A stretch of 64,000 bases of DNA from an uncultured Oscillospiraceae bacterium (GTDB lineage Bacteria; Bacillota; Clostridia; Oscillospirales; Acutalibacteraceae). Shown here piece by piece: positions 36,475 to 45,020 of this stretch. The stretch lies in NCBI GenBank assembly GCA_905193225.1, contig CAJJNV010000006.1:18481-82480 (forward strand), read 5' to 3'. Position 1 is the first letter of the stretch, and the number at the start of each line of letters is the position of its first letter. Under the pieces are notes generated by a model, which ran no database searches, was not told the origin of the DNA, and was given only the letters and a program-made list of their open reading frames with translations. The position numbers and the translations under genes are program-made.

Positions 36475-37006
36475 GTTTTTTTAAAAGAGCAAGCTTTAAA
36501 ATGCCGATTTTTGTTTTGGCATCGGTAATTTCGTTTTTAAAAGTCATTTCAACCGCTTGTTCGAGAGGCATGGCTTTAACATCGAGAAACTCATCCTCGT
36601 CAAGATTCTGACCCTTGAATTTAAGATTCTCGGCCGTGTAGATGTAATGCTTTTCCTCAAGGCAGCCGGGGGAAGGATACATTATATCGAAAAGCTGAAA
36701 TTTTTCGGCCTCATATCCAGTTTCCTCGGTAAGCTCCCGCTTTGCGCATTCAAGAGGATCCTCGCCTCTTTCCAGCTTTCCGGCCGGCAGCTCCAATGTA
36801 AACTGCTCGATGGGATAGCGGTATTGTTTAACGAGAAAGAGCTCGTTTTTGTCGTTAAACGCGATTATGCTCACTCCGCCGGGATGCTCGATGACCTCCC
36901 TTGAGCAGGGACGGCCGTCGCAGGTCAGCGCCTCGTCCTGTCTTACGTTTATGATTCGCCCTTTAAATTTATATATCTTTTTTACGGTCTGTTCTTTAAG
37001 GTTCAT
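36467..37006 (-). CDS. nudF: Nudix hydrolase, ADP-ribose pyrophosphatase type
   Basis: Cleaves ADP-ribose or related nucleoside diphosphates. The 179 residues contain the Nudix box from GKLERGEDPLECAKREL into TEETGY (GX5EX7REUXEEXGU), preceded by FLVKQYRYPIEQFTLELPAG, the ADP-ribose substrate pocket. The start follows GGGAG. The exact substrate is inferred from the LELPAG strand and not proved. Confidence 0.9.
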   Translation of the reverse strand: MNLKEQTVKKIYKFKGRIINVRQDEALTCDGRPCSREVIEHPGGVSIIAFNDKNELFLVKQYRYPIEQFTLELPAGKLERGEDPLECAKRELTEETGYEAEKFQLFDIMYPSPGCLEEKHYIYTAENLKFKGQNLDEDEFLDVKAMPLEQAVEMTFKNEITDAKTKIGILKLALLKKLD

Positions 37007-37196
37007 AAAAACGACTCCCTCTGAATAGAATGTATTGCTGAAAAAATTTATTTAAGCCGCCGATAGCCTGACGCCGCACGGTGCCCGGTTCGCTCGTCCT
37101 TTTTTATCTATGTCATAAGCGACCGAGCCCGATTGTTTGAATTTAATTAGGTTATCAGACTAAGGCGTCGTCGGCACAATGACAAGGAATGAAAAT

Positions 37197-38081
37197 ATGG
37201 ACAACTTATGCTTTGACTATGCTAAATTTGAAAAGGAAATCTTCGTTCTCAAAACCCGTCATCCCGACATTTCCCTTATAAAGGCCGCAAAGAGCCGTAT
37301 GGGGCGGGATATTTTCGCTCTGTGCGCCGGAAATCCCGTGGGCGCAAACATAATTACGGGGGGATTTTCGGGCAGCGACATTTTGTCGGTCAAAACGGTG
37401 ATGATATTTGCAAAGAGGTATTTTTCGGCCCTGTTTTCCGAAAATCAGAATGAAATGTGCGAAATCAACATAAAAAAAGCAGCGGCCGAGCGTAGAGCGA
37501 TATTCATTCCCTGCATAAATCCCGACGGAGCGGAAATATTCAGCAAGGGAATATCATACGGTCCCGACTGGCTTAAAAAAAGCGCGCCGTTTATAGGCGA
37601 TAAAGCAACCGATTACAGAGCCAACGCCGCAGGAGTGGAGATCGAGCGGAATTTTGACTATGATTTTGAAAACAGAAGAAAAAAAGAGAGACTTTATAAC
37701 TTGGCGGTAAAAAGTCCCTCAAATTATTCGGGCAAAAAAGCCTTCAGCGAGCCGGAATCGGCAGGACTGCGGGATTTGCTTAAAAAGTGCCGTCCAAACC
37801 TCATATGCAATCTTTCATCCGGCAACGGAGAAATACTTTGGCGAGGCGTTAGGCCCCATAAAAACGCTCAGCGTATTGCAGGAGTGCTTTGTTCTCTTTG
37901 CGGATATGCTCTGGAGGCCGACATCGGTCCCTTGTCGGAAGGAATTTTCCGCAGCTGGGCATCGGTCAATCTCGGTGCGCCGTCCATCGACATAAAGGTT
38001 AAGCGGCCGTCCCGATTTGCCGGTTTTGAAAGGATATATGCCGAGCTTGAGGAGGCGCTGGCCGTTGCGTCGGTCATATGA
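37197..38081 (+). CDS. M14 carboxypeptidase-like protein lacking zinc and catalytic residues
   Basis: The 294-residue sequence aligns by eye with M14 peptidases of the gamma-D-glutamyl-diamino acid type. GGFSGSDILS takes the place of GxHGxE, INPDGAEIF matches NPDG, NAAGVEIERNF matches GVDLNRNF, FSEPESAGL matches SEPE, and NLSSGNGEILW replaces the HTxG strand. The zinc His and Glu become Ser and Asp, the second His becomes Ser, and the position of the catalytic Glu (PSIDIKVK) carries Lys. It is therefore probably a binding pseudoenzyme. The start at 37197 follows AAGGA; the 18-base-earlier ATG has none. Confidence 0.8.
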   Translation: MDNLCFDYAKFEKEIFVLKTRHPDISLIKAAKSRMGRDIFALCAGNPVGANIITGGFSGSDILSVKTVMIFAKRYFSALFSENQNEMCEINIKKAAAERRAIFIPCINPDGAEIFSKGISYGPDWLKKSAPFIGDKATDYRANAAGVEIERNFDYDFENRRKKERLYNLAVKSPSNYSGKKAFSEPESAGLRDLLKKCRPNLICNLSSGNGEILWRGVRPHKNAQRIAGVLCSLCGYALEADIGPLSEGIFRSWASVNLGAPSIDIKVKRPSRFAGFERIYAELEEALAVASVI

Positions 38082-38173
38082 TACAAGTGATGTTCCGCTT
38101 GTACATTACACCGGATATTATATTGACACGGGACACATCGGACTTATACAGGGCGTTGCATCTGATATTTCCC

Positions 38174-38221
38174 CGGGCATTGCTCCGGGTGTTGTATCGG
38201 GTATTACATCGGGTGTTTGTC
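38174..38221 (+). repeat. 12-bp imperfect tandem repeat, four units
   Basis: CGGGCATTGCTC, CGGGTGTTGTAT, CGGGTATTACAT and CGGGTGTTTGTC follow each other between convergent genes. A fifth weaker unit may precede them (GGCGTTGCATCT). No clear function. Confidence 0.8.
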
Positions 38222-38232
38222 AGAACATTTGA

Positions 38233-38859
38233 TCAGATATTAAAAATGAACTTTCCCGCCTTGCACATAACCGTCGACTGAAAAACTCCGTCGGCCGTAA
38301 AGAAAAACCACAGCTGATTTTCATCGATTTGATACATAAGGCAGCTTGAACCGCTGGATCCGTATATAAGATTTTTGTCCGAAACCTCGGCATACTCGCC
38401 GTCGAATTCAGCCTGCCCCATAACCTTTTTAATCTGATCCTTGGTTGTGATGGTAGAGGTAAACTGGAATATATCACCGTACTGGGCAATGGCCACCGCT
38501 CCGTTTGAAGGTGCGGCGGTGTCGACAAATATCTGACCGCCTACCGGAAGGTAGATGTCGTATCCGTCCCTGTCGGTTTCGGTGTAAAGTCCTTCGGGGA
38601 AAAGGGCCTTAAATTCGTCCACGCCCATTCCGAGACCAACATCGACAAAGCCGCTGTCATCCGACTTCTGAAGGGACATTTTTCCCTCTTTAAGCGCCGA
38701 AAGAGCCGCCGAGTCGTCCACCTTGACGGTGGTGGTGCCGTCGAAATATGTGGCGTCCGAAACCACCGAGCCATCACTCTTATTTCCGTCCTTTCCCTTG
38801 CAGGAACAAAGGCTTAAAAGGGCGGCGGTACAGATCATTATGGCAACCAGCTTTTTCAT
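38233..38859 (-). CDS. Putative lipoprotein of unknown function
   Basis: The 208-residue product starts MKKLVAIMICTAALLSLCSC, a lipoprotein signal with the Cys at residue 20, then a Lys/Gly/Asp-rich linker. The body has alternating beta-like segments (FVDVGLGMGVDEFKALFP, GGQIFVDTAAPSNGAVAIAQ, CLMYQIDENQLWFFFTADG). No known domain was recognised. The ATG at 38859 follows AGGAG. It ends against the tandem repeat and the M14-like gene in convergent orientation. Export to the outer membrane face is likely, function open. Confidence 0.7.
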   Translation of the reverse strand: MKKLVAIMICTAALLSLCSCKGKDGNKSDGSVVSDATYFDGTTTVKVDDSAALSALKEGKMSLQKSDDSGFVDVGLGMGVDEFKALFPEGLYTETDRDGYDIYLPVGGQIFVDTAAPSNGAVAIAQYGDIFQFTSTITTKDQIKKVMGQAEFDGEYAEVSDKNLIYGSSGSSCLMYQIDENQLWFFFTADGVFQSTVMCKAGKFIFNI

Positions 38860-39056
38860 TATATCGACTCCTACTTTTATTTTGAGAATACGGTTGAAAT
38901 CATCCGATGTACGGCTCAAAAGAATATCAAAAGAACCTGCCAAACAGCTGCTTTGAAACAGGGCAAAGGCTTATGACACACGTCTTTTCGGCAAGCAATC
39001 AAAGAAACCTATCATATATCCGTTGAGAAAATCCGTCAAAAGGGTCCGCTGTGCCC

Positions 39057-40511
39057 TTATTTCGAGAATTTTGTTAAAAGCTCCTGACGCACATTCCACA
39101 GCTTTTCCGACATATCAACATAATAGTGATGGGGATTTTCAAAGCGGGTGACCTCCTCCCAAAGGGAAGAAATCTGAGAACGGCAGTAGTTTTGAATCTC
39201 AGGCAGTGTGGGGCTTGAATAGACGCACTGACCGTTTACGAATATGGGCTGGAGCAGACGGCGGGCGACAAAATTGTCCACCGTTTTTCTCTTCCAGGTA
39301 TGAATGGGATCAAAAAGCTCATAGGGTGCGTTTTGGTCGATCTCCTCGCCGGAAAGGGTAACCACATCGGCGATTGCTTTGCCAACCTCACGGTCGAAAA
39401 GACGCCATACGGTTTTTGAACCGGGAGTGGTGATCTTTCCGGTGTTGTCGCTGATCTTGATGCGGGGAATAATCTCGCCGTTTTCCTCAACGGCCGAAAG
39501 CTTATAAACACCGTTAAGGCAGGGACTTGATGCGGCGGTTATGAGCTGCTCGCCGACGGCAAAGCTGTCCACCGGTGCGCCCTGAATGAGCATGTCCCTG
39601 ATTATGTCCTCGTTGACCGAGTTTGAAACGGTTATCTGGCAATCGGCATATCCGGCTTCGTCGAGCATTCTGCGGGCTTTCTTTGAAAGGTAGGTTATAT
39701 CTCCCGAGTCGATTCTGATGCCCTTGGGACGAACGCCCATAGGCTTTAACACCTCATCGAAAACCTTGATGGCGTTGGGTACACCGGATTTTACCGTGCT
39801 GTATGTGTCGACCAGTAAAACGCAGTTGTTGGGGAACTGGGCGGCGTAATATTTAAAGGCCTCATATTCACTGTCGAAGGCCTGCACAAGGCTGTGGGTC
39901 ATTGTGGAAAATGCGGGGATGCCGAATTCCTTGGATGCCACAACATCGGATGTGGCATTGCATCCGCCGATAAATGCCGCTCTTGCACCGTAAACTGCAG
40001 CCGATGCCTCGTGGGCGCGCTTGGTTCCGAATTCGTAAACCTCGCGGCCGTCGGCGGCGCGCACAATGCGGGATGCCTTAGTGGCGATAAGCGACTGGTA
40101 GTTTATCATCATAAGCAGAGCGGCCTCGATAAACTGGGCCTCGATAAGGGGTCCCTTAACGGTTATGACCGGCTCAAAGGGAAATACCGGCGTACCTTCC
40201 GGCACCGCCCATACGCTGCAGGTGAATTTGAAGTTTTTAAGGTAATCGAGAAATTCCTCGGAAAAGCTCTGTGTCGAACGGAGATATTCGATGTCCTCAT
40301 CGGTGAATTTAAGGTTTCTCAGATAATCAATGAGCTGAGAAAGGCCGGCCGACACAATAAATCCGCCCCCGTCGGGAATGTCCCGGTAAACCAGATCAAA
40401 GTATGATGTGCGGGAGGCAATGTCACCGCCCATTGCGCCCGATGCCATTCCAAACTGACAAAAGTCGGTTAAAAGCGCCGAGCGTTCTTTATTGTTCAAA
40501 AAGCCGTTCAT
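39057..40511 (-). CDS. pncB: Nicotinate phosphoribosyltransferase
   Basis: First step of NAD salvage from nicotinate, forming nicotinate mononucleotide from PRPP and ATP. It has 484 residues. Motifs YRDIPDGGGFIVSAGL, FGTKRAHEASAA, IGGCNATSDVVASKE, STMTHSLVQ and GIRIDSGDITYLS are those of the Gram-positive PncB group. The start follows AAGGAAG. A long AT-rich gap precedes it, shared with the divergent XRE gene. Confidence 0.95.
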   Translation of the reverse strand: MNGFLNNKERSALLTDFCQFGMASGAMGGDIASRTSYFDLVYRDIPDGGGFIVSAGLSQLIDYLRNLKFTDEDIEYLRSTQSFSEEFLDYLKNFKFTCSVWAVPEGTPVFPFEPVITVKGPLIEAQFIEAALLMMINYQSLIATKASRIVRAADGREVYEFGTKRAHEASAAVYGARAAFIGGCNATSDVVASKEFGIPAFSTMTHSLVQAFDSEYEAFKYYAAQFPNNCVLLVDTYSTVKSGVPNAIKVFDEVLKPMGVRPKGIRIDSGDITYLSKKARRMLDEAGYADCQITVSNSVNEDIIRDMLIQGAPVDSFAVGEQLITAASSPCLNGVYKLSAVEENGEIIPRIKISDNTGKITTPGSKTVWRLFDREVGKAIADVVTLSGEEIDQNAPYELFDPIHTWKRKTVDNFVARRLLQPIFVNGQCVYSSPTLPEIQNYCRSQISSLWEEVTRFENPHHYYVDMSEKLWNVRQELLTKFSK

Positions 40512-40768
40512 TCAAAAAAACTTCCTTCTATAATGATTTTTTTATAATTTATAATGCAGGGTTAAAAATATCCGTTGAAAAAATAATACAAAATTATAAT
40601 TCAAGGTATAAATACCGGCCGGTTTTTCCTGGGGGAAGGTAAAAGATCTTTGCCGCGACCGAAAAAAGCGGCAGTCCATCGGGGAAAAATCAACGCGCAG
40701 GAAATTCTATCGCCATGTTTTAGAACAAGATCCGAAAATTTGCTTGATTTGCCGTCCTTTATATCGTT

Positions 40769-40796
40769 ATTTTACCACATACCGAAAAAAAAACAA
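40769..40796 (-). promoter_or_regulatory. possible pncB promoter
   Basis: Minus strand TTGTTT (40796-40791), 16 bases, TAAAAT (40774-40769). It is distant from the start (about 250 bases). Confidence 0.45.
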
Positions 40797-40826
40797 GAAT
40801 AAATAAGAAAAATTATAAGAAAACTC

Positions 40827-40855
40827 TTGAAAAATGAATCGAACGGTGGTAGAAT
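40827..40855 (+). promoter_or_regulatory. promoter for the XRE gene
   Basis: TTGAAA (40827-40832), 17 bases, TAGAAT (40850-40855). Confidence 0.7.
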
Positions 40856-41070
40856 ATCACTGACAATGGTAATTGATGACGAAAAAACCGATTTTTAAAG
40901 GGCTTTTATATCAATAGTTGTAAAAAAATTGTTAATTGTTGTTTCAATGACTTTTTGGAAATAAAAACTTAAGGAATTATATTACAATCAGAGCAATAAA
41001 TGACAATTTATTAAAAATAATACAGTAGGGAATTAAACCTGATGTGTGTACATCTTTGGAGGGTATAAAT

Positions 41071-41316
41071 ATGAGACTCAGGAAAAATGACATCGGAACA
41101 GCCAACATTGTCGGAAAGAAAATTGAAACTCGTCGTAAATCCATCGGTATGAAGCAGAAAGATTTGCTGGCGCAGATACAGATCAGGGGCATTGAAATGA
41201 ATGCCTCCGGGCTTTCCAAAATAGAAGGCCAGATACGTCATGTCAGCGATTATGAGCTGCTTGCTTTTGCAGACATACTTGGGGTATCGGTCAATTGGCT
41301 TCTCGACCTGGAATAA
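41071..41316 (+). CDS. Small XRE-family helix-turn-helix regulator
   Basis: The 81-residue protein is one lambda-repressor-like HTH: IVGKKIETRRKSIGMKQKDL, then NASGLSKIEGQIRHVSDYEL and ILGVSVNWLLDLE. The start at 41071 follows TTTGGAGGG. It lacks any other domain. It stands alone upstream of the SpoIIQ-like gene with a 160-base gap; it is not SpoIIID, which has a different sequence. The target is unknown. Confidence 0.9.
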   Translation: MRLRKNDIGTANIVGKKIETRRKSIGMKQKDLLAQIQIRGIEMNASGLSKIEGQIRHVSDYELLAFADILGVSVNWLLDLE

Positions 41317-41478
41317 AGCAGGTGGAAATTTTTTAAGTCTTTATACTTGCTGCTCTTATGGGTTTTAGAATATCCGTTTTTTAATATCCGCAAAACATTT
41401 TCCTTTGTGCACATATCAATATAAATGTATAAAAATTCCTCTTTGGTCAAAACTAACGTTGACTAAGGAGGTTTTTTT

Positions 41479-42321
41479 ATGGCTAAGCACAGCAGAAATA
41501 TTTTTAACGACAAAAGATTTTTTTACATTGCTTTGGCGGTGTGTATGTTAGCATTGGGATCGGCGTCGGCGTCAATGCTAAAAAGCTATCGTACCGTACA
41601 GATGCAGGAGGACACATCTTCTTCTGATTACTCTGGAAACGGTGCTCAAAGGACAGGAGAGGCGGTGGAAAATCTGCCCTATTCCGAGGCTGACGAACAG
41701 GGAACCGCTGAGGGAAAATCAGATGGATCAGCAGAAAACGGCTCTCAAAACGGTGCGCAAAACGGCAGCGGAGGTCAGTCTGCAAGCGATGGGGAAAACG
41801 GCCGGTCAAACGAACAATCTGCCGACGGAAATCAGCCGGCAGACAGCAAACAAAGCAGTCAGACGTCTCAAAACGGTCAAACAAACGAAAACGGACAGAT
41901 CGGTGGAACCCGATATTTCATTCTTCCGGTCGGCGGGAAAATTTTAAAAGACTATGACGACCGCAATCTGCAGTATTCCGAAACCTACAAGGACTGGCGG
42001 CTGCACCTTGCTCTCGACATTGCCGCAAACAAGGGAACGGCGGTGTTTTCGGCCGCAAAGGGTACGGTTGAGGACATTTACGAGGACAGTCTGCTTGGTA
42101 CGGTGGTAAAGATAAACCACGGCAGCGGTCTTACGGCCTATTACTGCGGGCTTAATTCGTCACCGTCGGTCAAAAAAGGGGAGCAGATAGACGGCGGGTA
42201 TCAGATCGGGGCCATTGCCGAGATACCCTGCGAATCGGTTGAGGAAAATCATCTTCATCTAATAATGGAGCAGGACGGAAAGCCTGTTTCTCCGCTGAAG
42301 GTTATGGAAATGAAGGACTGA
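41479..42321 (+). CDS. M23 family membrane metalloprotein, SpoIIQ-like
   Basis: The 280-residue protein has a single N-terminal membrane helix (FFYIALAVCMLALGSASASM), a Ser/Gly/Asn/Gln-rich linker (about 45-140) and a C-terminal LytM/M23 domain. Zinc ligands are intact: LHLALDIAA (HxxxD) and ENHLHLIM (HxH). In spore formers SpoIIQ spans the mother cell-forespore gap with SpoIIIAH; clostridial forms keep the zinc site as here. A generic M23 endopeptidase is the alternative. AAGGAGG precedes the ATG. Upstream GTATA (41427) and GGTCAAAACTA (41445) weakly resemble a sigma-F promoter. Confidence 0.75.
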   Translation: MAKHSRNIFNDKRFFYIALAVCMLALGSASASMLKSYRTVQMQEDTSSSDYSGNGAQRTGEAVENLPYSEADEQGTAEGKSDGSAENGSQNGAQNGSGGQSASDGENGRSNEQSADGNQPADSKQSSQTSQNGQTNENGQIGGTRYFILPVGGKILKDYDDRNLQYSETYKDWRLHLALDIAANKGTAVFSAAKGTVEDIYEDSLLGTVVKINHGSGLTAYYCGLNSSPSVKKGEQIDGGYQIGAIAEIPCESVEENHLHLIMEQDGKPVSPLKVMEMKD

Positions 42322-42400
42322 AGGACACGTGGTTTGCCGAGGAACTTTTCTTCCTAACTTTCTTATGGCGCCGACAGTATCAAGGCACTGCATTGGATGA

Positions 42401-42584
42401 TACAGCACGGCTGCGACCGCGGGGGCGCCAAGGCAAGTCAGCGTGAGCTGACAGGATGGCGGCAGGCGATGAAGGCAAGGCTGTGACCGCAGAATAGCGC
42501 TTGCCGGGCTGAGAAAATTTATGTGTGTGCCGCGCCGTCCGTTCTCGGCAGGGCCGAGAATGCCTCGGCGATCCCTGCGGCCGA
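42401..42584 (+). repeat. GC-rich structured repeat, copy B
   Basis: Second copy of the roughly 190-bp element. It opens TACAGCACGGCTGCGACCGC. GTCAGC-GTGA-GCTGAC is a perfect hairpin with a GNRA loop. TTCTCGGC-AGG-GCCGAGAA is invariant, and GCCTCGG near the end pairs with CCAAGGC near the start with one mismatch. It lies 80 bases after the M23 stop, in the same orientation as the other copies; the remaining gap bases hold only the terminator below. Confidence 0.85.
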
Positions 42585-42611
42585 TAGAAGGGTAGTAGCG
42601 ATAACAAGGCT

Positions 42612-42652
42612 TTTATTAGAAAAGGCACCTCGCATTTTCGCGAAGTGCCTTG
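42612..42652 (-). terminator. terminator shared by convergent units, ends the aromatic operon
   Basis: AAGGCACCTCGC and GCGAAGTGCCTT pair with one mismatch. The minus strand reads on into TTTTCTAATAAAA, 28 bases after the ACT gene stop. Confidence 0.8.
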
Positions 42653-42679
42653 GTTTCTTTTTGTTACAAGATTTTTGAC

Positions 42680-43111
42680 TTACAGGCTTCTGATCTCCTC
42701 GTCGGTCATCATTTCGATGTCGTTTGCATTGAGAATGTCGGTTGCCTTTTCGTTATCGTCCACACGCATAATGATAAACGCCGTGCCCTTTTTGGGGTTT
42801 AAGAATGCGTATACATATTCTATGCTTATGCCTTCCTTAGAAAGGCAGGAAATAGCCTTGTTGAGTCCGCCCGGCTCATCGGGAACGGCGGCGGCTATGA
42901 CCTCGGTTACAGAATAGGTGAATCCGTTATCCTTAAGAGCTGTTTCGGCCTTTTCGGTGTTGTTGACTATGACCCTTAAAATGCCGTAATCGGTGGTGTC
43001 GGCGATGCTCAGCGCTCTGATATCTACCCCTGCGTCCTTAAAAACGCCGGTTATGTCGCACAGTCGGCCGGATTTGTTTTCCACAAAAATCGAAAGCTGT
43101 TTTACTATCAT
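42680..43111 (-). CDS. Tandem ACT-domain protein
   Basis: The 143-residue protein is two ACT modules: QLSIFVENKSGRLCDITGVF and AAAVPDEPGGLNKAISCLSK with EYVYAF. Such proteins bind amino acids and are found last in ior-paaK clusters of Clostridia. It may sense an aromatic amino acid to tune the enzymes or the operon. The start at 43111 follows AGGAG. It is the last gene of the operon, 11 bases after paaK. Confidence 0.92.
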   Translation of the reverse strand: MIVKQLSIFVENKSGRLCDITGVFKDAGVDIRALSIADTTDYGILRVIVNNTEKAETALKDNGFTYSVTEVIAAAVPDEPGGLNKAISCLSKEGISIEYVYAFLNPKKGTAFIIMRVDDNEKATDILNANDIEMMTDEEIRSL

Positions 43112-43122
43112 AGTTCTCACTC

Positions 43123-44433
43123 CTATTTTAAAATTAAATTCCGTTTATCAATTACCCGCTTTGCCTTGCCCTCGCTGCGTTCGATGGATTTAGGCGGAAC
43201 GAGATGCACCTTGGGCCCTATGCCGAGCATTGTGCGCATTGCCCCTTCAAGAGAGCGTTCTCTCTTCTGGGTGTTGGCCACGATGTCGGAGAACTGCTCG
43301 GGAGAAAGCTCAACATAAATGTCGAGAGTGTCACTGTTGTGTTCGCGATCGACCACAATCTGATAGTTGGGATTATATCCCTCGTTAAGCAGCACCGTTT
43401 CGATCTGGGAGGGAAATACGTTGACTCCGCGGATTATCATCATATCGTCGCTTCTGCCCATGGGCTTGCACATCTTTATGAGGGTGCGCCCGCAGGAACA
43501 TTTTTTGCGGGAAAGGATGCAGATATCTCTTGTGCGGTAGCGGAGCAGGGGAAAGGCTTCCTTGTCGAGAGAGGTGAAAACAAGCTCGCCCTTTTGTCCC
43601 TCGGGAAGAACCTCGCCGGTATCGGGATCGATTATCTCGGCATAGAAATGATCCTCGTTTATGTGCATTCCGGTTTGTTCCTCGCATTCAAATGCAACGC
43701 CGGGGCCGCTTGTCTCGGTCAGGCCGTATATGTCGAATGCCTTTATTCCGAGGCTCTTTTCGATGCTCTTTCTCATTTCCTCGGTCCATGGCTCGGCACC
43801 GAAAATGCCGGCCTTGAGCTTGTTGTCCTCGGGCTTGTATCCTTTTTCGGCCAGCGTTTCGCCGATGTAGGCCGCATAGGAGGGTGTGCAGCAGAGAATG
43901 GTGGCGTCAAGATCCATCATAAACTGTATCTGCCGCTCGGTATTTCCCGACGACATGGGAAGGGTCAGACAGCCCACCTTATGAGAGCCGCCGTTAAGCC
44001 CTGCGCCGCCGGTGAAAAGACCGTATCCGTATGCCACCTGGCACACATCGCCCTTTGTACCGCCTGCGGCCACAATGGCTCTTGCACAGCAGTCCTCCCA
44101 AAGGTCGATGTCCTTTTGCGTATAAAATGCCACAACCCGTTTTCCGGTTGTGCCCGAGGTAGACTGAATTCTTACGCAGTTTTTAAGGTCGGTTCCGAGA
44201 AGCCCGTAAGGGTAGGCCGCCCTGAGGTCGGCCTTTGAAAGAAAAGGGAGCTTTTTAATGTCGTCGACGCCCTTAATGTCATCGGGGGTAACACCCGCGC
44301 TGTCCATAAGATTTCTGTAATACCGCACATTTTCATAAACATGCTTTACCTGTTTAACGATTTTTTCGTCCTGAATTCTTTTAATCTGCTCTGCGGGAGC
44401 GGTTTCAATTTCGGGCTGATAGTAGTTTGCCAT
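43123..44433 (-). CDS. paaK: Phenylacetate-CoA ligase family protein (second copy)
   Basis: AMP-forming aryl-CoA ligase, 436 residues. TSGTTGKRVVAFYT is the P-loop, GSHKVGCLTLPMSSGNT and YGLTETSGPGVAFEC mark substrate and adenylate contacts, and the C-terminal MMIIRGVNVFPSQIE region is conserved. In ior operons the ligase may run backwards to make ATP from arylacetyl-CoA, or activate free aryl acids. A paralogue lies at 46811; the two flank iorA-iorB. Substrate assignment to phenylacetate or indoleacetate is inferred. Confidence 0.93.
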   Translation of the reverse strand: MANYYQPEIETAPAEQIKRIQDEKIVKQVKHVYENVRYYRNLMDSAGVTPDDIKGVDDIKKLPFLSKADLRAAYPYGLLGTDLKNCVRIQSTSGTTGKRVVAFYTQKDIDLWEDCCARAIVAAGGTKGDVCQVAYGYGLFTGGAGLNGGSHKVGCLTLPMSSGNTERQIQFMMDLDATILCCTPSYAAYIGETLAEKGYKPEDNKLKAGIFGAEPWTEEMRKSIEKSLGIKAFDIYGLTETSGPGVAFECEEQTGMHINEDHFYAEIIDPDTGEVLPEGQKGELVFTSLDKEAFPLLRYRTRDICILSRKKCSCGRTLIKMCKPMGRSDDMMIIRGVNVFPSQIETVLLNEGYNPNYQIVVDREHNSDTLDIYVELSPEQFSDIVANTQKRERSLEGAMRTMLGIGPKVHLVPPKSIERSEGKAKRVIDKRNLILK

Positions 44434-44444
44434 TGTGTTTGCTC

Positions 44445-45020
44445 CTATTCGTGAGAGTATCCGAGGTCAAATGCCTTTAGGTTTATGTCGAGGAATTTTT
44501 CGGGAACAACCGCTTTGATTGCATTTTCCCAAACGCTCCGTTCGATGTCGGTGTGTTTTGCGCACACACCCATTAAAACAAGGTTAACCGCCTTTGGCGT
44601 TCCTGCCTTGTTTGCAAGATCGAGAGCGTCTATTGCCCTGAGTTTGACCCCTGATTTTTCGATCTCACCAAGGATGCCGTCGGGATATTCGGCGTTTCCG
44701 GTTATGACCGGCATGGGATCGATTTTCTGGGTGTTTGTGATGACCACGCCGTCCTTTTTAAGGTAGGGCAGCCATCTTGCGGCTTCAAGCTGTTCAAAGG
44801 AGATTATCATATCGGCTTCGGAAAGCTCGATAACGGGGGAGTAGACCTTTTCTCCGTATTTAACGTAAGTGACCACCGATCCGCCCCGCTGGCTCATTCC
44901 GTGAACCTCCGAGACCTTAACGTCAAATCCGCTGTCACATAAAACCTTTCCGAGAAGTCGGCTGGAAAGAAGCGTTCCCTGTCCGCCCACGCCGACAATC
45001 ATAATACTTTTAACAGACAT
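44445..45020 (-). CDS. iorB: Indolepyruvate oxidoreductase subunit beta
   Basis: The 191-residue gamma-domain subunit of a 2-oxoacid:ferredoxin oxidoreductase: GVGGQGTLLSSRLLGKVL, KVSEVHGMSQRGGSVVTYVK. It works with IorA to convert aryl pyruvates (from Trp, Phe, Tyr) to arylacetyl-CoA, CO2 and reduced ferredoxin. Its ATG overlaps the iorA stop by one base (TAATG). Confidence 0.95.
   Translation of the reverse strand: MSVKSIMIVGVGGQGTLLSSRLLGKVLCDSGFDVKVSEVHGMSQRGGSVVTYVKYGEKVYSPVIELSEADMIISFEQLEAARWLPYLKKDGVVITNTQKIDPMPVITGNAEYPDGILGEIEKSGVKLRAIDALDLANKAGTPKAVNLVLMGVCAKHTDIERSVWENAIKAVVPEKFLDINLKAFDLGYSHE

Larger units (their letters stand above)
40512..41070. other. 559-base divergent gap between pncB and the XRE gene
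   Basis: It is AT-rich. It contains a TGCCGC/GCGGCA hairpin near 40650-40675 on the pncB leader side, an ACCGGCCGGT dyad near 40617, and two divergent promoters described separately. The pncB leader would be about 250 bases and the XRE leader about 210; no known riboswitch class was recognised in either. Confidence 0.6.

Noticed and set aside
40512..40768. NAD-type riboswitch in the pncB leader
   Set aside because: Only a simple hairpin was found and none of the conserved bases of a known riboswitch class could be matched.
42380..42628. Minus-strand Pro/Arg/Ser-rich frames through the GC-rich repeat (also 58803-59078)
   Set aside because: They follow the repeat in copies B and C but have no ribosome site, differ in length and composition, and run through invariant hairpins.
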